A stretch of 64,000 nucleotides of DNA, from the NCBI GenBank assembly GCA_028820325.1, contig JAPPJO010000026.1, positions 1 through 64,000 on the forward strand. The letters are read 5' to 3'. Below are positions 1-12,668 of the stretch, in pieces. The translations under genes and the position numbers were made by a program. Position 1 is the first letter of the stretch. The number at the start of each line of letters is the position of its first letter. The stretch is from Gammaproteobacteria bacterium. GTDB taxonomy: Bacteria; Gemmatimonadota; Gemmatimonadetes; Longimicrobiales; Gaopeijiaceae. Below the pieces are notes generated by a model. It ran no database searches. It saw nothing but the letters and a program-made list of their open reading frames with translations, and was not told the origin of the DNA.

Positions 1-200
1 CATCGGTGAATTGTGAGGCTGTCGGGAGGGGGCGTCCATTCCATCACATCTGGCTTCTCCGCAAACCGCAGAAATCAGCGCCCCCGTGGCGCGCCCGCCC
101 GAAAGCCGGCCGGGGCGCCCAACTCTGGACGACGAGCCCCGTCGCCGCGAGGTTTCATTCGCGCAGATCGTGCAGTCCATCGAACGAGAGGAATCGAACG

Positions 201-1361
201 ATGGCACGCACGAGAAAAGGCCGCCGGAGCTACGGCGCCGGCGAATGGGGCCGGAACAGGGTCAGGGTGTTTCCCGACCCGAAAACCGGCCTGTTCCAGG
301 TGGAGTGGCGCGAGAACGGGCGCAGGCTCACCCGGTCGCTCGGACACCGCGAGTGGGCGAGGGCGAAGAGGCAGGCGGACGAGTTCGCCGCCGGGTTCGT
401 CGGCCCGGACCTGAACGGCAAGGCGGAAGCCGAGCCGGAGCCGCTCACCCTGGAGATGCTCTTTGACATCTACGGTGAGGAGGTGACGCCCACCAAGAGG
501 CGGAAGTCCTGGCAGCGGGACAGAGCCGCGATGGCGATGTTCCTCGACTTCTTCGGCAGGGACCGAAGGCCGGAGACCCTGTCCCAGCGCGATTGGGACC
601 GCTTCATCCGGGAGCGCCGAGAGGGCAAGGTCGGCCCCAGTGGCAGGCCCGTGGGCAACCGGATGATCGAAGCGGACCTGACATTCCTGATGGCCGTGCT
701 GAACTGGGCGGCGAGGTCGAGGGACGAGCACGGTCGCCTGCTGCTGGACAGGAACCCGCTGAAGGGCCTCCGGAAGCCCGTCGAGAAGAACCCCACCCGG
801 GTTGTTCTCACCGAGGAGGAGTATCAGGCGCTGCTCGGGGTCTCGCGGCGGTTGGACTGGCGGTTCCACGTCGCGCTCGTGCTCGCGCACGAGACCGGGC
901 ACCGGATCGGCGCGGTTCGCAACCTGCTGTGGTCCGATGTGGACTTCGACGGAGAGACCATCCGCTGGCGGGCGCAGCACGAGAAGACGGGCTACGAGCA
1001 CACGACGCCCTTGACCGAAGAGGCGTTGGCCGCCTTGGAGGAGGCGCGGGCGATGAGCGACGGGATCGCGGACGCGCCGGTGTTGCCCGCGACCCGGAAT
1101 CCCTCGGAGTGCGTGGGCTTCCCGCAGACCCGCTTCTGGTGGAAGCGGGCGGAGCGGCTCGCGGGACTGGAGCCGAAGCGAGGGAGAGGCTGGCATTCGC
1201 TGCGGCGGAAGTTCGCCAGCGACCTGATGGACCTGCCGCTGAAGGTGCTCTGCGAACTCGGAGGCTGGAAGGCGGCCAAGACGGTGCTGCGCTGTTATCA
1301 GCAGCCCGACGAGGCCCAACTCAGGCAGGCGATCCGGAGCCGCCGGAGGGCGCGGGGCTGA
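201..1361 (+). CDS. Tyrosine recombinase (phage-type integrase)
   Basis: A 386-residue site-specific recombinase, expected to cut and rejoin DNA at attachment sites to integrate or excise a mobile element. The C-terminal catalytic domain has the full set of family residues: Arg235 (GHRIGA), a Lys in EKTGYEH, His332 and Arg335 (HSLRR), Trp356 (LGGW) and the nucleophile Tyr366 (RCYQQ). The middle third is a helical SAM-like core-binding domain, and the N-terminus is basic like an arm-binding domain. I start at ATG 201 because GAGAGGA sits about 8 nt upstream; an open frame continues further upstream without a comparable site. The gene ends about 100 bp from a break in a neighbouring sensor gene, so it probably drove that insertion. 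The partner end of the element is outside the window. Confidence 0.93.
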   Translation: MARTRKGRRSYGAGEWGRNRVRVFPDPKTGLFQVEWRENGRRLTRSLGHREWARAKRQADEFAAGFVGPDLNGKAEAEPEPLTLEMLFDIYGEEVTPTKRRKSWQRDRAAMAMFLDFFGRDRRPETLSQRDWDRFIRERREGKVGPSGRPVGNRMIEADLTFLMAVLNWAARSRDEHGRLLLDRNPLKGLRKPVEKNPTRVVLTEEEYQALLGVSRRLDWRFHVALVLAHETGHRIGAVRNLLWSDVDFDGETIRWRAQHEKTGYEHTTPLTEEALAALEEARAMSDGIADAPVLPATRNPSECVGFPQTRFWWKRAERLAGLEPKRGRGWHSLRRKFASDLMDLPLKVLCELGGWKAAKTVLRCYQQPDEAQLRQAIRSRRRARG

Positions 1362-2065
1362 AATTCGGTCGGCGGGAACCGAACGGCGGGAAATCGACGC
1401 CCGAATCCCGTAACTTCAATGGTCACAACAGATCCGCACGGAATGGCAAATGCTGGCCCATCGAATACCACCACCCCTACCGGCGAGGTCTCGATGAGCG
1501 TCTCCAGATCCGCGCGCGCCCTGCGCTCCTCACGGTGCGCGCGGGCGTTGGCGATCGCGGTCGCCGCCTGGGCGGCGAACAGCGTCAACACCTCCTCGTC
1601 GGCGTCGGTGAACTCGCGCCCGCCCTCCTTCTCGCCGAGAAAGAAGTTGCCGACGTTCATGTCGCGGTGTCGCAGCGGCGTGCCCAGCATCGTCTTCGAT
1701 GGCATCACCTCATCCGAGAAACCCAGCGCCCGGACGAAGGCGGGCAGGTCCCCCACGCGAATCGGCGCGGCAAGACTCCTGAGGTGTTCGAACAGCTGCG
1801 GGCCGTACGCCCAGGCGACCAGTTCGTCCTGCTCGACCGGAGCAAAGCCGGACATCACCCACTCTTCGGCCTGTCCGGTGCCGTCGACGGTGACGATCAC
1901 GCCAAAACGCGCCCCGGTCAGCGCGCGCGCGCTGTCGACGACCTCCTGCAGCACGGTGTCGAGGTCGAGGCTGGCACTCGCGCGCAGCACGGCCGCACTC
2001 AGCCTGGACACCCGTTCCCGGAGCGCCTCGATCTCCATCCTCAGTTCGCCCGAATCGCCCGCCAT
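1298..2065 (-). pseudogene. GAF-PAS sensor protein, truncated after its GAF domain
   Basis: The first ~200 residues are a normal GAF-domain sensor of the type fused to PAS and kinase or LuxR modules. There is an N-terminal coiled coil (LRERVSRLSAA), then a GAF domain ending in LFAAQAATAIANARAHREE, then the usual entry to a PAS domain (LETLIETSPVGVVVFD). Immediately after VVVFD, near base 1460, the reading frame continues into unrelated sequence and stops at 1298, inside the integrase gene. In intact relatives the PAS domain continues from this point and an output domain follows. The start at 2065 has GGAAGGG upstream. The break point next to a recombinase suggests disruption by integration. 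The remaining peptide could still bind a GAF ligand but has no visible output domain. Confidence 0.8.
1452..1466. other. Probable integration junction of the element carrying the integrase
   Basis: Recognisable GAF-PAS sensor coding sequence ends at about 1460, reading on the minus strand, and sequence to the left does not continue that family. With the integrase ending at 1361, this is the best place for an attachment-site junction. No direct repeat can be tested because the other end of the element is not in the window, so the exact core is unknown. Confidence 0.35.
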
Positions 2066-2169
2066 TCTCTCATCCCTTCCGAACCGCCCGATCGCGCACG
2101 GCGCATGCGCCCCGGACGGCCCGCCCGTTTGCTCGCGTGTCGCTCACTTGTCACGAAGATATATCCGAT

Positions 2170-2183
2170 TTGTCGCGCGACAA
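2170..2183. promoter_or_regulatory. 14-bp perfect palindrome between the GAF sensor and uvrA
   Basis: TTGTCGCGCGACAA is a perfect palindrome in the 183-bp divergent gap between the sensor start (2065) and uvrA (2249). A related half, TTGTCACG, begins at 2148. The position suits an operator acting on one or both genes. No LexA-type consensus or clear -35/-10 pair was found next to it, so the regulator is unknown. Confidence 0.35.
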
Positions 2184-2248
2184 GCGGCAGCACCTCCAGG
2201 AATGCTCCTTCTTGGCCGACGCCCCCCGAACGGTAGTATGTTCTTCCC

Positions 2249-5088
<2,840 letters not shown>

Positions 5089-5092
<4 letters not shown>

Positions 5093-6471
5093 ACAAGAAG
5101 CGAAACGGCGCCGCGCTCCCACCCGGGCCGGCCGTCCTGGCATGCGTCGCGCTGGCCTGCGCCGCCGGGGCCGGCCCGGCGCACGCCCAGGCGTTCGAAC
5201 TGCCCCCGATCCCCATCGACACCTTCTCGCTCGACAACGGGCTGCGCGTGATCGTGAGCGAGGACCACTCGGCGCCGGTGGTGGCGGTCAACATGTGGTA
5301 TCACGTCGGCAGCGCGCACGAGGTCCCGGGAAGGACCGGATTCGCGCACTTCTTCGAGCACCTGGTGTTCGAGGAGACCGAGAACCTGGGCAACGGCGAC
5401 TTCGCCAGGCTGGTCAACAACGCCGGCGGGACGTACAACGGCACCACCTCCACGGACCGCACGGCGTATTTCGAGACCCTCCCCTCCAACCGGGTCAACC
5501 TGTCCTTCTGGCTGCACGCGGAGCGCCTGGGCCGCCTCGTGGTGAGCGAACGCGGCTTCGAGAACCAGCGCGAAGTGGTGAAGGAGGAGCGCCGCCTGCG
5601 CATCGACAACGTGGCGTACGCGCAGGCGCAAATCGTCCTGGATTCGCTTTCCACCGACTACGAGCCCTACCGGCATACGCCGATCGGCTCGATGGAGGAT
5701 CTCGACGCGGCCACCACGGATGACGTGAAGGACTTCTACGAGCGCTACTACGTGCCCAACAACGCCACCCTGGCCGTGGCCGGCGCGGTTACCACCGGCC
5801 AGATCCGGGCGCTGGCGGAAGAGTATTTCGGCGCGATTCCCCGAGGGGAGGACGTGCCGCCGCTGCCCGAGCCGCCGGTCACGCCCCGCATCGACGGGGA
5901 GCGCACGGCTTCGGTCAGCGACGAACACGCCCGGCTGCCGTTCCTCTACATGGGGTACAACGTCCCGGAGGCCGGCCACCCGGACGTCTACCCGCTCGCC
6001 GTGCTTTCCCAGGTTTTCAGCGCGGGCGAGAGCAGCCGCCTGCACCAGCGTCTGGTCAAGGGGGACGAACTGGCTCCGGTGGTCATCTCGGGGCTGCAGC
6101 AGCGGCTCGGATCCGGGCTCATGCTGTTCGGAAGCCTGCCCCACGCAGGCGGCAACATCGAAGAGATCCGCGCCGTCATCGAGGAGGAGATCGAGAAGCT
6201 GAAGGCCGACGGCATCACCGGGCGCGAGTTGGAGAAGGCGCTCAACCAGCAGCGCGCCGCCCAGGTAGCGAGCCGCATGACCGTCAGCGCCAAGGCCAGC
6301 ATCCTGCAGTCCTTCGCGCTCACCTACGGCGATCCCTTTGAGGTCAACAACGTGCTTTCCCGCTACGAGGCGGTGACCCTCGATGACGTCCTGAACGTCG
6401 CCCGCAAGTACCTCGTTCCCGAGAACCGAACCGTTGTCGTCGCCCGGCCCACCGGAGGAGTGATCCCATGA
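5089..6471 (+). CDS. Secreted M16-family zinc metalloprotease
   Basis: A pitrilysin-like (M16) peptidase of 460 residues with an N-terminal signal peptide that ends near AHAQA. The inverted zinc motif HxxEH is at residues 87-91 (HFFEH), and the third zinc-binding Glu is expected in the VVKEE segment at 166-167. It should therefore be catalytically active. GTG 5089 overlaps the uvrA stop as GTGA, and the next gene overlaps this one as ATGA, so the three are translationally coupled. Bacterial M16 proteins often work as an active plus inactive pair, and the following gene fits the inactive partner. Likely location is the periplasm. The link with uvrA looks positional only. Confidence 0.92.
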
Positions 6472-8579
6472 TCGTGCCGCGCAGAACCCCGGGCCGCGCC
6501 CCGCTCGCCGCGCTGGTCCTGGCCGCAGTCGCGCTCGCGAGCCCGGCGGTCGCCGCCGCGCAGGATGGCCCTCCCGAGCCCCTGCCGCTCGACGACATCC
6601 CGTTTCCGGCCTTCGAGGAGCGTCTGCTGTCCAACGGCGCCGACCTGATCGTGGTGCCCCACGACGAGCAGCCGTTCGTCACCGTGAACCTCGTCGTGCG
6701 GGCGGGCAACGCCGCCGACCCCCGCAACCGCGCGGGCGTGGCCGCGACGGTGGCCAGCCTGCTCAACAAGGGCACGGATAGCCGCACCGCGCTGGAAATC
6801 GCCGATGCCACCGACCACATCGGTGCGACCCTGTCCGCGGTCGCGGGCGACGACTGGACGAGCGTGGTTCTCGGAGTCGTGACCTCCCAGCTCGACGCCG
6901 GCCTCGAGCTCCTGGGCGACATCGTCGTCAACCCCAGCTTCCCCGACGAAGAGATCGACCAATACCGCCAGCAGACGGTCACGGGCCTCCAGGTGCAGCT
7001 CGGCTCGCCCGGATTCCTGGCCAGCCGGGAATTCCAGCAGGCGGTGTACGGACGCCATCCCTACGGGCTTCTCCCCACGCCCGAGAGCATCGAGCGCATC
7101 CGGCGTTCGGACCTGATCGCCTACCACCTGCGCCACTACAAGCCCACCAACGCGCTCGTGGTCGTCGCGGGCGACGTGACCGTGGACGACATCGAAGCCC
7201 GCCTCAACCAGGCGCTGGCCGACTGGGAGCCCGGTCCCTCGCGGCCGCCCACCTACTTCGACATTCCCGGCCGCGAAGAGAAGGAGATCATCCTGGTGCA
7301 CCGGCCGGAATCGGTGCAGTCCACCATCCTGGTCGGACAGTCCGCCATGAAGGGCGACCACGAGGACTGGATGCCGCTCAACCTGGGCAGCCGCGTACTG
7401 GGCGGTTCCAGCACGGGCCGTCTCTTCCAGGTGCTGCGCGAGGAAAAGGGATGGACCTACGGATCGTACACGTCCGCGGTGCGCAAGCGCGACCTGGGCT
7501 ATTTCCTCGCCAACGCCGAGGTGCGCAGCGAGGTGACCGACAGTGCCCTCGCCGAACTGCTCAACCAGGTCGAGATCATCCGCTCCGAGCCGGTTCCCGG
7601 CGACGAGCTGTCGGACGTGCAGGACTATCTCATCGGGTCGTTCCCGCGGACCGTCGAGACGCCCCAGGCAATCGCCAGCCAGGTCATGACCTACCGGCTG
7701 CGGGGCCGCTCCACCGAGGAGCTGGTGTCGTACCGCGACCGGGTCGCGGCCGTGGCCCCCGAGGACATCCGGGACGCGCTGGTGGAGCACTTCGATCCGG
7801 AGCGCGCCGTGGTCGTGGTGGTGGGCGACGCCACTCAGGTCCGCTCGAACCTCACCCGCTTCGGCCGCGTGCGCATGGTCGACGCGGAAGGCAACCAGCT
7901 CACCATCGACGATGTCGAGGTAAGGGACTCCGACATCGCCTACGACCCCTCGGTGCTCGAGCCCGGCATCTGGCGCTACCGGCTGATGGTGCAGGATCGG
8001 CAGGTCGCGGACATGGAGCGAGTGCTGGGGTTCGCCACCCGCGACGACGAGCGCACCATGTCCCTGACCAGCACGGTTCGCGTCAACAACCTCACCCAGG
8101 TCTCGGAGGTGTTCTTCTCGCCGCGCAGCTTCCGCCCCATAGCCAACACCTTCCGGCTCATCACCGCCGAAGGGCAGGCGAACTGGGAGCTGGAGATCGA
8201 CGGTGAACGCGTCACCGGCCGGGCCACGGCGACCGGCCGCGAGGAAACCGGGATCGAACGGGAAGTGGTGCGCGGGGCGCTGCTGGGCGAGATGGATGAG
8301 CTGGTGGCGTGGATTTCGGAACTGGAGGAAGGCCAGGAGCTGCGCTATCCGGTCGTCCAGCCCCAGAGCGGCCGCGCGCGCACGGTCACCATGCGGGTTC
8401 GCGGCAACACGGAGATCACGGTTCCGGCGGGGACCTTCGAGGTCGTCGAAGTGCGCTTCAGCGGCGGGGAAGGCAGCCAGCGCGCGTACTTCACCGTCGA
8501 GCGGCCGCGTGTGCTGGTTCGCGCCGAATCCACCGGATCCCCGGTGACCGTCGAGCTGGTGGAGATACCCGGCGGGTAG
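6468..8579 (+). CDS. M16-family peptidase-like protein without zinc motif, with C-terminal extension
   Basis: A 703-residue exported protein with a signal peptide cleaved after about residue 30. Residues ~40-460 form an M16-type tandem fold, but the position of HxxEH reads GVAATVASLLNKGT, so zinc is not bound. Later M16 landmarks remain, such as GGSSTGRLFQVLREEKGWTY. From about residue 490 there is an extra beta-rich domain that resembles DUF3108-type modules; that identification is tentative. It overlaps the active M16 gene by 4 nt, supporting an obligate heterodimer in which this subunit gives substrate binding. A strong terminator follows. Confidence 0.88.
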   Translation: MIVPRRTPGRAPLAALVLAAVALASPAVAAAQDGPPEPLPLDDIPFPAFEERLLSNGADLIVVPHDEQPFVTVNLVVRAGNAADPRNRAGVAATVASLLNKGTDSRTALEIADATDHIGATLSAVAGDDWTSVVLGVVTSQLDAGLELLGDIVVNPSFPDEEIDQYRQQTVTGLQVQLGSPGFLASREFQQAVYGRHPYGLLPTPESIERIRRSDLIAYHLRHYKPTNALVVVAGDVTVDDIEARLNQALADWEPGPSRPPTYFDIPGREEKEIILVHRPESVQSTILVGQSAMKGDHEDWMPLNLGSRVLGGSSTGRLFQVLREEKGWTYGSYTSAVRKRDLGYFLANAEVRSEVTDSALAELLNQVEIIRSEPVPGDELSDVQDYLIGSFPRTVETPQAIASQVMTYRLRGRSTEELVSYRDRVAAVAPEDIRDALVEHFDPERAVVVVVGDATQVRSNLTRFGRVRMVDAEGNQLTIDDVEVRDSDIAYDPSVLEPGIWRYRLMVQDRQVADMERVLGFATRDDERTMSLTSTVRVNNLTQVSEVFFSPRSFRPIANTFRLITAEGQANWELEIDGERVTGRATATGREETGIEREVVRGALLGEMDELVAWISELEEGQELRYPVVQPQSGRARTVTMRVRGNTEITVPAGTFEVVEVRFSGGEGSQRAYFTVERPRVLVRAESTGSPVTVELVEIPGG

Positions 8580-8596
8580 GCGCGGACGGACCCCGA

Positions 8597-8645
8597 AAAA
8601 CGCAGGCTTGTCGAGGGCCGCAAACGTAGCTCTGCCCTGCGTTTT
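8597..8645 (+). terminator. Terminator after the uvrA-M16 operon
   Basis: AAAACGCAGG (8597-8606) pairs perfectly with CCTGCGTTTT (8636-8645) over a 29-nt loop, and the right arm ends in a short T run. It lies 17 bp after the stop of the second M16 gene and before the next start, as expected for an intrinsic terminator. Confidence 0.6.
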
Positions 8646-8720
8646 CCGTTAGTTTCAACAGGTTCCGCAATACCGCCGATTCGTCGGCCCCCAATGCGTT
8701 CATTTCACGAGGAGAAGGGG

Positions 8721-9077
8721 ATGAGGAACGTTCTCGCCATTCTCGCTCTCTCCGGAGTCCTGGCGGCGTGCGCCGGCGTACAGCTGCCTCCCAAGGCGGG
8801 TCCGGAAGAAGTCGAAGTCATCGTTCCGGCGATGGGTCAGGCCGCCCGCGAAGGCTACCGGACGATCGGTCCTGTTACGGCCCGCGCGCCCCTGGGCACT
8901 TCCAACCAGGACATGCTGCTCCTGCTCCGGACCGAAGCCGCGGCGCTCGGCGCGGACGCCATCATCTTCGAGCGCATCGAAGACACCACGCGCACCCAGG
9001 CGACCGCCGACATCGGCCGCAACCAGGGACTCATCGGCCACGCGCTAGCCATCTACTATCCGGCACCGGGCACCTGA
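8721..9077 (+). CDS. Small predicted lipoprotein of unknown function
   Basis: A 118-residue protein with a lipoprotein signal (LSGVLAACAG), so Cys would be lipidated at about residue 17-18. ATG 8721 is chosen over the in-frame ATG at 8694 because AGGAGAAGGGG lies directly upstream and the signal peptide starts properly. The mature part holds an alpha/beta segment (GYRTIGPVTARAPLG, then LRTEAAALGADAIIFERIED) that resembles small YbjQ- or DUF4156-like envelope proteins. I cannot assign it to either. It stands alone between a terminator and gyrA. Confidence 0.75.
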   Translation: MRNVLAILALSGVLAACAGVQLPPKAGPEEVEVIVPAMGQAAREGYRTIGPVTARAPLGTSNQDMLLLLRTEAAALGADAIIFERIEDTTRTQATADIGRNQGLIGHALAIYYPAPGT

Positions 9078-9174
9078 GGCCAATCAGGAGCGTTTCGTTC
9101 CGTCGTCGTCGCGGATGAGGGCGGGGCCTGCCGGCAGCGTGCTCCCGCGCGCCTAACCCCCACGAGGCATCTGC

Positions 9175-11703
9175 ATGGATTCCGCCCCCGGAGAACGGAT
9201 ACTCGCGCGCCTGCTTGAAGACGAAATGCGGGAGTCGTTCATCGACTATTCGATGAGCGTCATCGTCCGCCGCGCGCTCCCCGATGTCCGCGACGGCCTG
9301 AAGCCCGTGCACCGTCGCATCCTCTACGCCATGAGCGAGCTGGGGCTCGGCCCCGGCCGTCCCTACAAGAAGAGCGCGACCGTCGTCGGCGAGGTGCTGG
9401 GCAAGTACCATCCGCACGGCGATTCGGCGGTCTACGACTCCATGGCGCGCATGGTGCAGGACTTCTCGCTGCGCTACCCGCTGGTCGATGGCCAGGGCAA
9501 CTTCGGCTCCATCGACGGGGATTCGCCCGCGGCCTACCGCTACACCGAGGCGCGGCTCACCCCGCTGGCGACCCAGCTGCTCACCGACATCGACGAGGAA
9601 ACCGTCGATTTCATTCCCAACTTCGACGGGCGCATCGACGAGCCCACGGTGCTTCCCGCGCGAGCGCCCAACCTGCTGGTCAACGGCAGCTCGGGGATCG
9701 CGGTGGGAATGGCCACCAACATCCCGCCCCACAACCTGCGCGAGGTGGTCGACGCGACCATCGCGCTGATCGAGAATCCGGACCTCCCCCAGGAGGTGCT
9801 GGAGAGCATCGTCACCGGGCCCGACTTCCCCACCGGCGCCTTCATCTGCGGCCGCCGCGGCATCCGCGACGCATACCGCACCGGCCGCGGCCGCATCGTG
9901 ATGCGCGCCCGCACCGATATCGAGGACGCCGGCAGGCGGACCAACGCCCGCATCGTCGTGCGCGCGATCCCGTTCATGGTCAACAAGACCCGCCTGATCG
10001 AGCAGATCGCCCAGATGGTGCGCGAGAAGAAGCTCACCCAGGTATCGGCGCTGCGCGACGAGTCCGACCGCGACGGCATGCGCATCGTGATCGAGCTGAA
10101 GCGCGGCACCGTGCCCCAGGTGGTTCTGAACCTGCTCTACAAGCACACCCAGATGCAGGCGACCTTCGGCACCATCCTGCTCGCACTGGTGAACGGCGTG
10201 CCCCGCGTGATGGGGCTGCGCGAGATCCTCTTCCACTTCGTGGATCACCGGCACGACGTGGTGGTGCGCCGGAGCGAGTTCCGGCTGGCCAAGGCGCGGG
10301 AGCGCGAACACATTCTCGAGGGCCTCAAGGTCGCCGTCGACAACATCGACCGGGTGATCGCCATCATCCGCTCCTCGCCGGATACCACCACCGCCAGGGC
10401 GCGGCTGCGGGCGGAGCCGTTCTCCTCCCCCCTCACCGAGCGGCAGGCCGAGGCCATCCTCAACATGCGCCTCGCCCGCCTCACCGGCCTCGAGATCGAC
10501 AAGCTGGAGCGGGAGCTGGCCGACGTGCGCGCCGTCATCGCGGAGCTGGACGAAATCCTCTCCAGCCGACCGCGGCGCATGCAGATCATCGTCGACGAGC
10601 TCCGGGAGGTCGCGAAGCGGTTCGGGGACGACCGGCGGACCGAGATCCTCACCGGCGTGGCCGACCTGGAGATGGAGGACCTCATCAAGGATGAGGAGGT
10701 CGTGCTCACCGTCAGCCGGCAGGGCTATCTGAAGCGCATCCCGCTGACCACGTACCGCGCGCAGCGGCGCGGCGGCCGCGGGCTCAAGGGCATGGCCACC
10801 AAGGACGAGGACGAGGTCGGGCACCTCTTCGTGGCCTCCACCCATGACTACCTGATGATCTTCACCCGGTCGGGGAAGTGCCACTGGATCAAGGTCTGGG
10901 AGGCGCCCGACGCGGGGCGCTACTCGCGCGGCAAGCCGGTGGTCAACCTGCGCGACATCGACCCGGACGACGGGATCGCCGCGTTCGTGCCGGTGCGCAC
11001 CTTCGCCCCGGACTGCTACCTGCTGTTCTGCACCCGCAAGGGCATCGTCAAGAAGACGCCGCTCTCGGCGTACGGCAACGTCCGCATGGTGGGCCTGCAC
11101 GCCATTCGGGTGGATGAGGACGACGAGCTGATCGACGTGCAGATCACGGACGGCGCCAGCGAAGTCCTTCTGGCCACGCGCGCGGGCCAGGCCATCCGTT
11201 TCCGCGAGTCGGATGTCCGTCCCATGGGACGGGTGGCGCGCGGGGTGAACGGCATTCGCCTGCGGGAAGGCGACGAGGTGGTGGGCATGATGGTCCCCTC
11301 CGAGGACTCGTCGATCCTGGTGGCCACCCGCGGCGGCATGGGCAAGCGCTCCGCCGTCGATGACTACCGGCTGCAGCGGCGCGGCGGGTTCGGGGTGATC
11401 AACATGAAGACGACGGGGAAGACGGGCCCGGTGGTGGCGGTAAAGGCCGTGCACCCGTCCGACGAACTCATGCTGGTGACGCGCAACGGCGTGGTGAACC
11501 GGCAGCGCGTGGAGGAGATCCGCGTGATCGGCCGGCTGACCCAGGGGGTGCGCCTGGTGAACCTGGACGAGAACGACGAGCTGGTCGATCTGGCGCGGGT
11601 GATGGGCGACAACGGGGACGAGGCCGGCCCCGAGGCCGAAGACGGCGGCCTGCAAGGCGACCGGGAGGCGGCTGCCGGCGCCGGCCGGGAGAGCGCCGGG
11701 TGA
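9175..11703 (+). CDS. gyrA: DNA gyrase subunit A
   Basis: GyrA cuts and rejoins DNA in the ATP-dependent supercoiling enzyme. It is 842 residues, close to the usual length. The breakage-reunion domain has the catalytic Tyr123 in [10 protein letters not shown]. The quinolone-determining region reads [10 protein letters not shown], with the Ser and Asp of the sensitive type. The C-terminal pinwheel domain carries the GyrA box as QRRGGRG at about 11 kb/3 of the gene, which separates it from ParC. ATG 9175 has GAGG about 8 nt upstream. The stop overlaps the GTG of the threonine dehydratase gene, an unusual translational coupling. No gyrB is nearby. Confidence 0.97.
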   Translation: MDSAPGERILARLLEDEMRESFIDYSMSVIVRRALPDVRDGLKPVHRRILYAMSELGLGPGRPYKKSATVVGEVLGKYHPHGDSAVYDSMARMVQDFSLRYPLVDGQGNFGSIDGDSPAAYRYTEARLTPLATQLLTDIDEETVDFIPNFDGRIDEPTVLPARAPNLLVNGSSGIAVGMATNIPPHNLREVVDATIALIENPDLPQEVLESIVTGPDFPTGAFICGRRGIRDAYRTGRGRIVMRARTDIEDAGRRTNARIVVRAIPFMVNKTRLIEQIAQMVREKKLTQVSALRDESDRDGMRIVIELKRGTVPQVVLNLLYKHTQMQATFGTILLALVNGVPRVMGLREILFHFVDHRHDVVVRRSEFRLAKAREREHILEGLKVAVDNIDRVIAIIRSSPDTTTARARLRAEPFSSPLTERQAEAILNMRLARLTGLEIDKLERELADVRAVIAELDEILSSRPRRMQIIVDELREVAKRFGDDRRTEILTGVADLEMEDLIKDEEVVLTVSRQGYLKRIPLTTYRAQRRGGRGLKGMATKDEDEVGHLFVASTHDYLMIFTRSGKCHWIKVWEAPDAGRYSRGKPVVNLRDIDPDDGIAAFVPVRTFAPDCYLLFCTRKGIVKKTPLSAYGNVRMVGLHAIRVDEDDELIDVQITDGASEVLLATRAGQAIRFRESDVRPMGRVARGVNGIRLREGDEVVGMMVPSEDSSILVATRGGMGKRSAVDDYRLQRRGGFGVINMKTTGKTGPVVAVKAVHPSDELMLVTRNGVVNRQRVEEIRVIGRLTQGVRLVNLDENDELVDLARVMGDNGDEAGPEAEDGGLQGDREAAAGAGRESAG

Positions 11704-12668
11704 CGGTTCCGTCGCTCGAAAGCGTACGTGCGGCGGCGGCGCGCCTGAAGGGCGTGGCGGTACGCACCCCGCTGCTCTGGTCCCCCGATCTTTCCGATGA
11801 GGTGGGCGCGAGCGTGCGCCTGAAGTGCGAGTCGCTCCAGCGCTGCGGCGCCTTCAAGCTGCGCGGGAGCTACAACTTCATCTCACAGCTCTCCGACGAG
11901 GATGTGGCGCGCGGGGTGATCACCTACTCCTCGGGCAACCACGCGCAGGGGGTGGCGCTGGCGGCCCGCATCCGCGGGGTGCGCGCGGTGGTGGTCATGC
12001 CGACCACGGCGCCGGCCGTGAAGCACCGGGGCGCGGCCCGGCTGGGGGCCGAGGTCGTGTTCGAGGGCACCACCTCGGTGGAGCGGCGGGCGCGGGCGGA
12101 GGAGATCGCCGCCGCCGAGGGGCTCGCGATCGTTCCGCCCTTCGACCATTCGGACATCATCTCCGGTCAGGGCACGGTGGGCCTGGAGATCGCCGCGGAC
12201 TGGCCCGAGGTGGACACCGCGATCGTGCCCATCGGCGGCGGCGGGCTGGCGGCGGGCACGGCGGTGGCGCTGCGGGCCCTGCGCCCCGGCATGCGCATCA
12301 TCGGGGTGGAGCCAGAGGGGGCGGCGTCCATGCGGGCCGCGCTGGACGCGGGCCGGGTGGTGCGCATCGAGCGCATCGACACCATCGCGGACGGACTGGC
12401 GCCCGTGCAGGTGGGCGACCTCACCTACGCGCTCGTGCGCGACCTGGTGGACGAGGTGGTGCTCGTGTCCGACGCTGCCATCCGCGAGGCGGCCGTCTTC
12501 CTGCTCAAGCGCGCAAAGCTGGTGGCGGAGTTCTCGGGAGCGGCCACGGTGGCGGCGCTCCGGTCGCGGGCCGCCGGCTTCGGCGACCGGGTGGCGGCCG
12601 TGATCAGCGGCGGCAACGCCGATGTGGCCGCCCTCGTGGCGCGCGCGGATTCGGCGGCGGAATCGTGA
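11700..12668 (+). CDS. Threonine/serine dehydratase, PLP-dependent
   Basis: A fold-type II PLP enzyme of 322 residues, expected to deaminate threonine to 2-oxobutanoate or serine to pyruvate. Lys53 in [10 protein letters not shown] forms the Schiff base, SSGNHAQG is the substrate/cofactor loop, and GGGGLAAG binds the PLP phosphate. It has no C-terminal ACT domain, so it matches the short catabolic or serine-racemase-like type and not the isoleucine-regulated form. GTG 11700 overlaps the gyrA stop (GTGA), and its own stop overlaps the next gene the same way. Serine racemase activity is an alternative that sequence cannot rule out. Confidence 0.88.
   Translation: MTVPSLESVRAAAARLKGVAVRTPLLWSPDLSDEVGASVRLKCESLQRCGAFKLRGSYNFISQLSDEDVARGVITYSSGNHAQGVALAARIRGVRAVVVMPTTAPAVKHRGAARLGAEVVFEGTTSVERRARAEEIAAAEGLAIVPPFDHSDIISGQGTVGLEIAADWPEVDTAIVPIGGGGLAAGTAVALRALRPGMRIIGVEPEGAASMRAALDAGRVVRIERIDTIADGLAPVQVGDLTYALVRDLVDEVVLVSDAAIREAAVFLLKRAKLVAEFSGAATVAALRSRAAGFGDRVAAVISGGNADVAALVARADSAAES

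Noticed and set aside
1..200. tRNA or attachment site upstream of the integrase
   Set aside because: No cloverleaf pattern or repeat could be found in this stretch or next to the junction.
1364..1383. Short hairpin TTCGGT/ACCGAA after the integrase as a terminator
   Set aside because: Six-bp stem with no T run; too weak to annotate.
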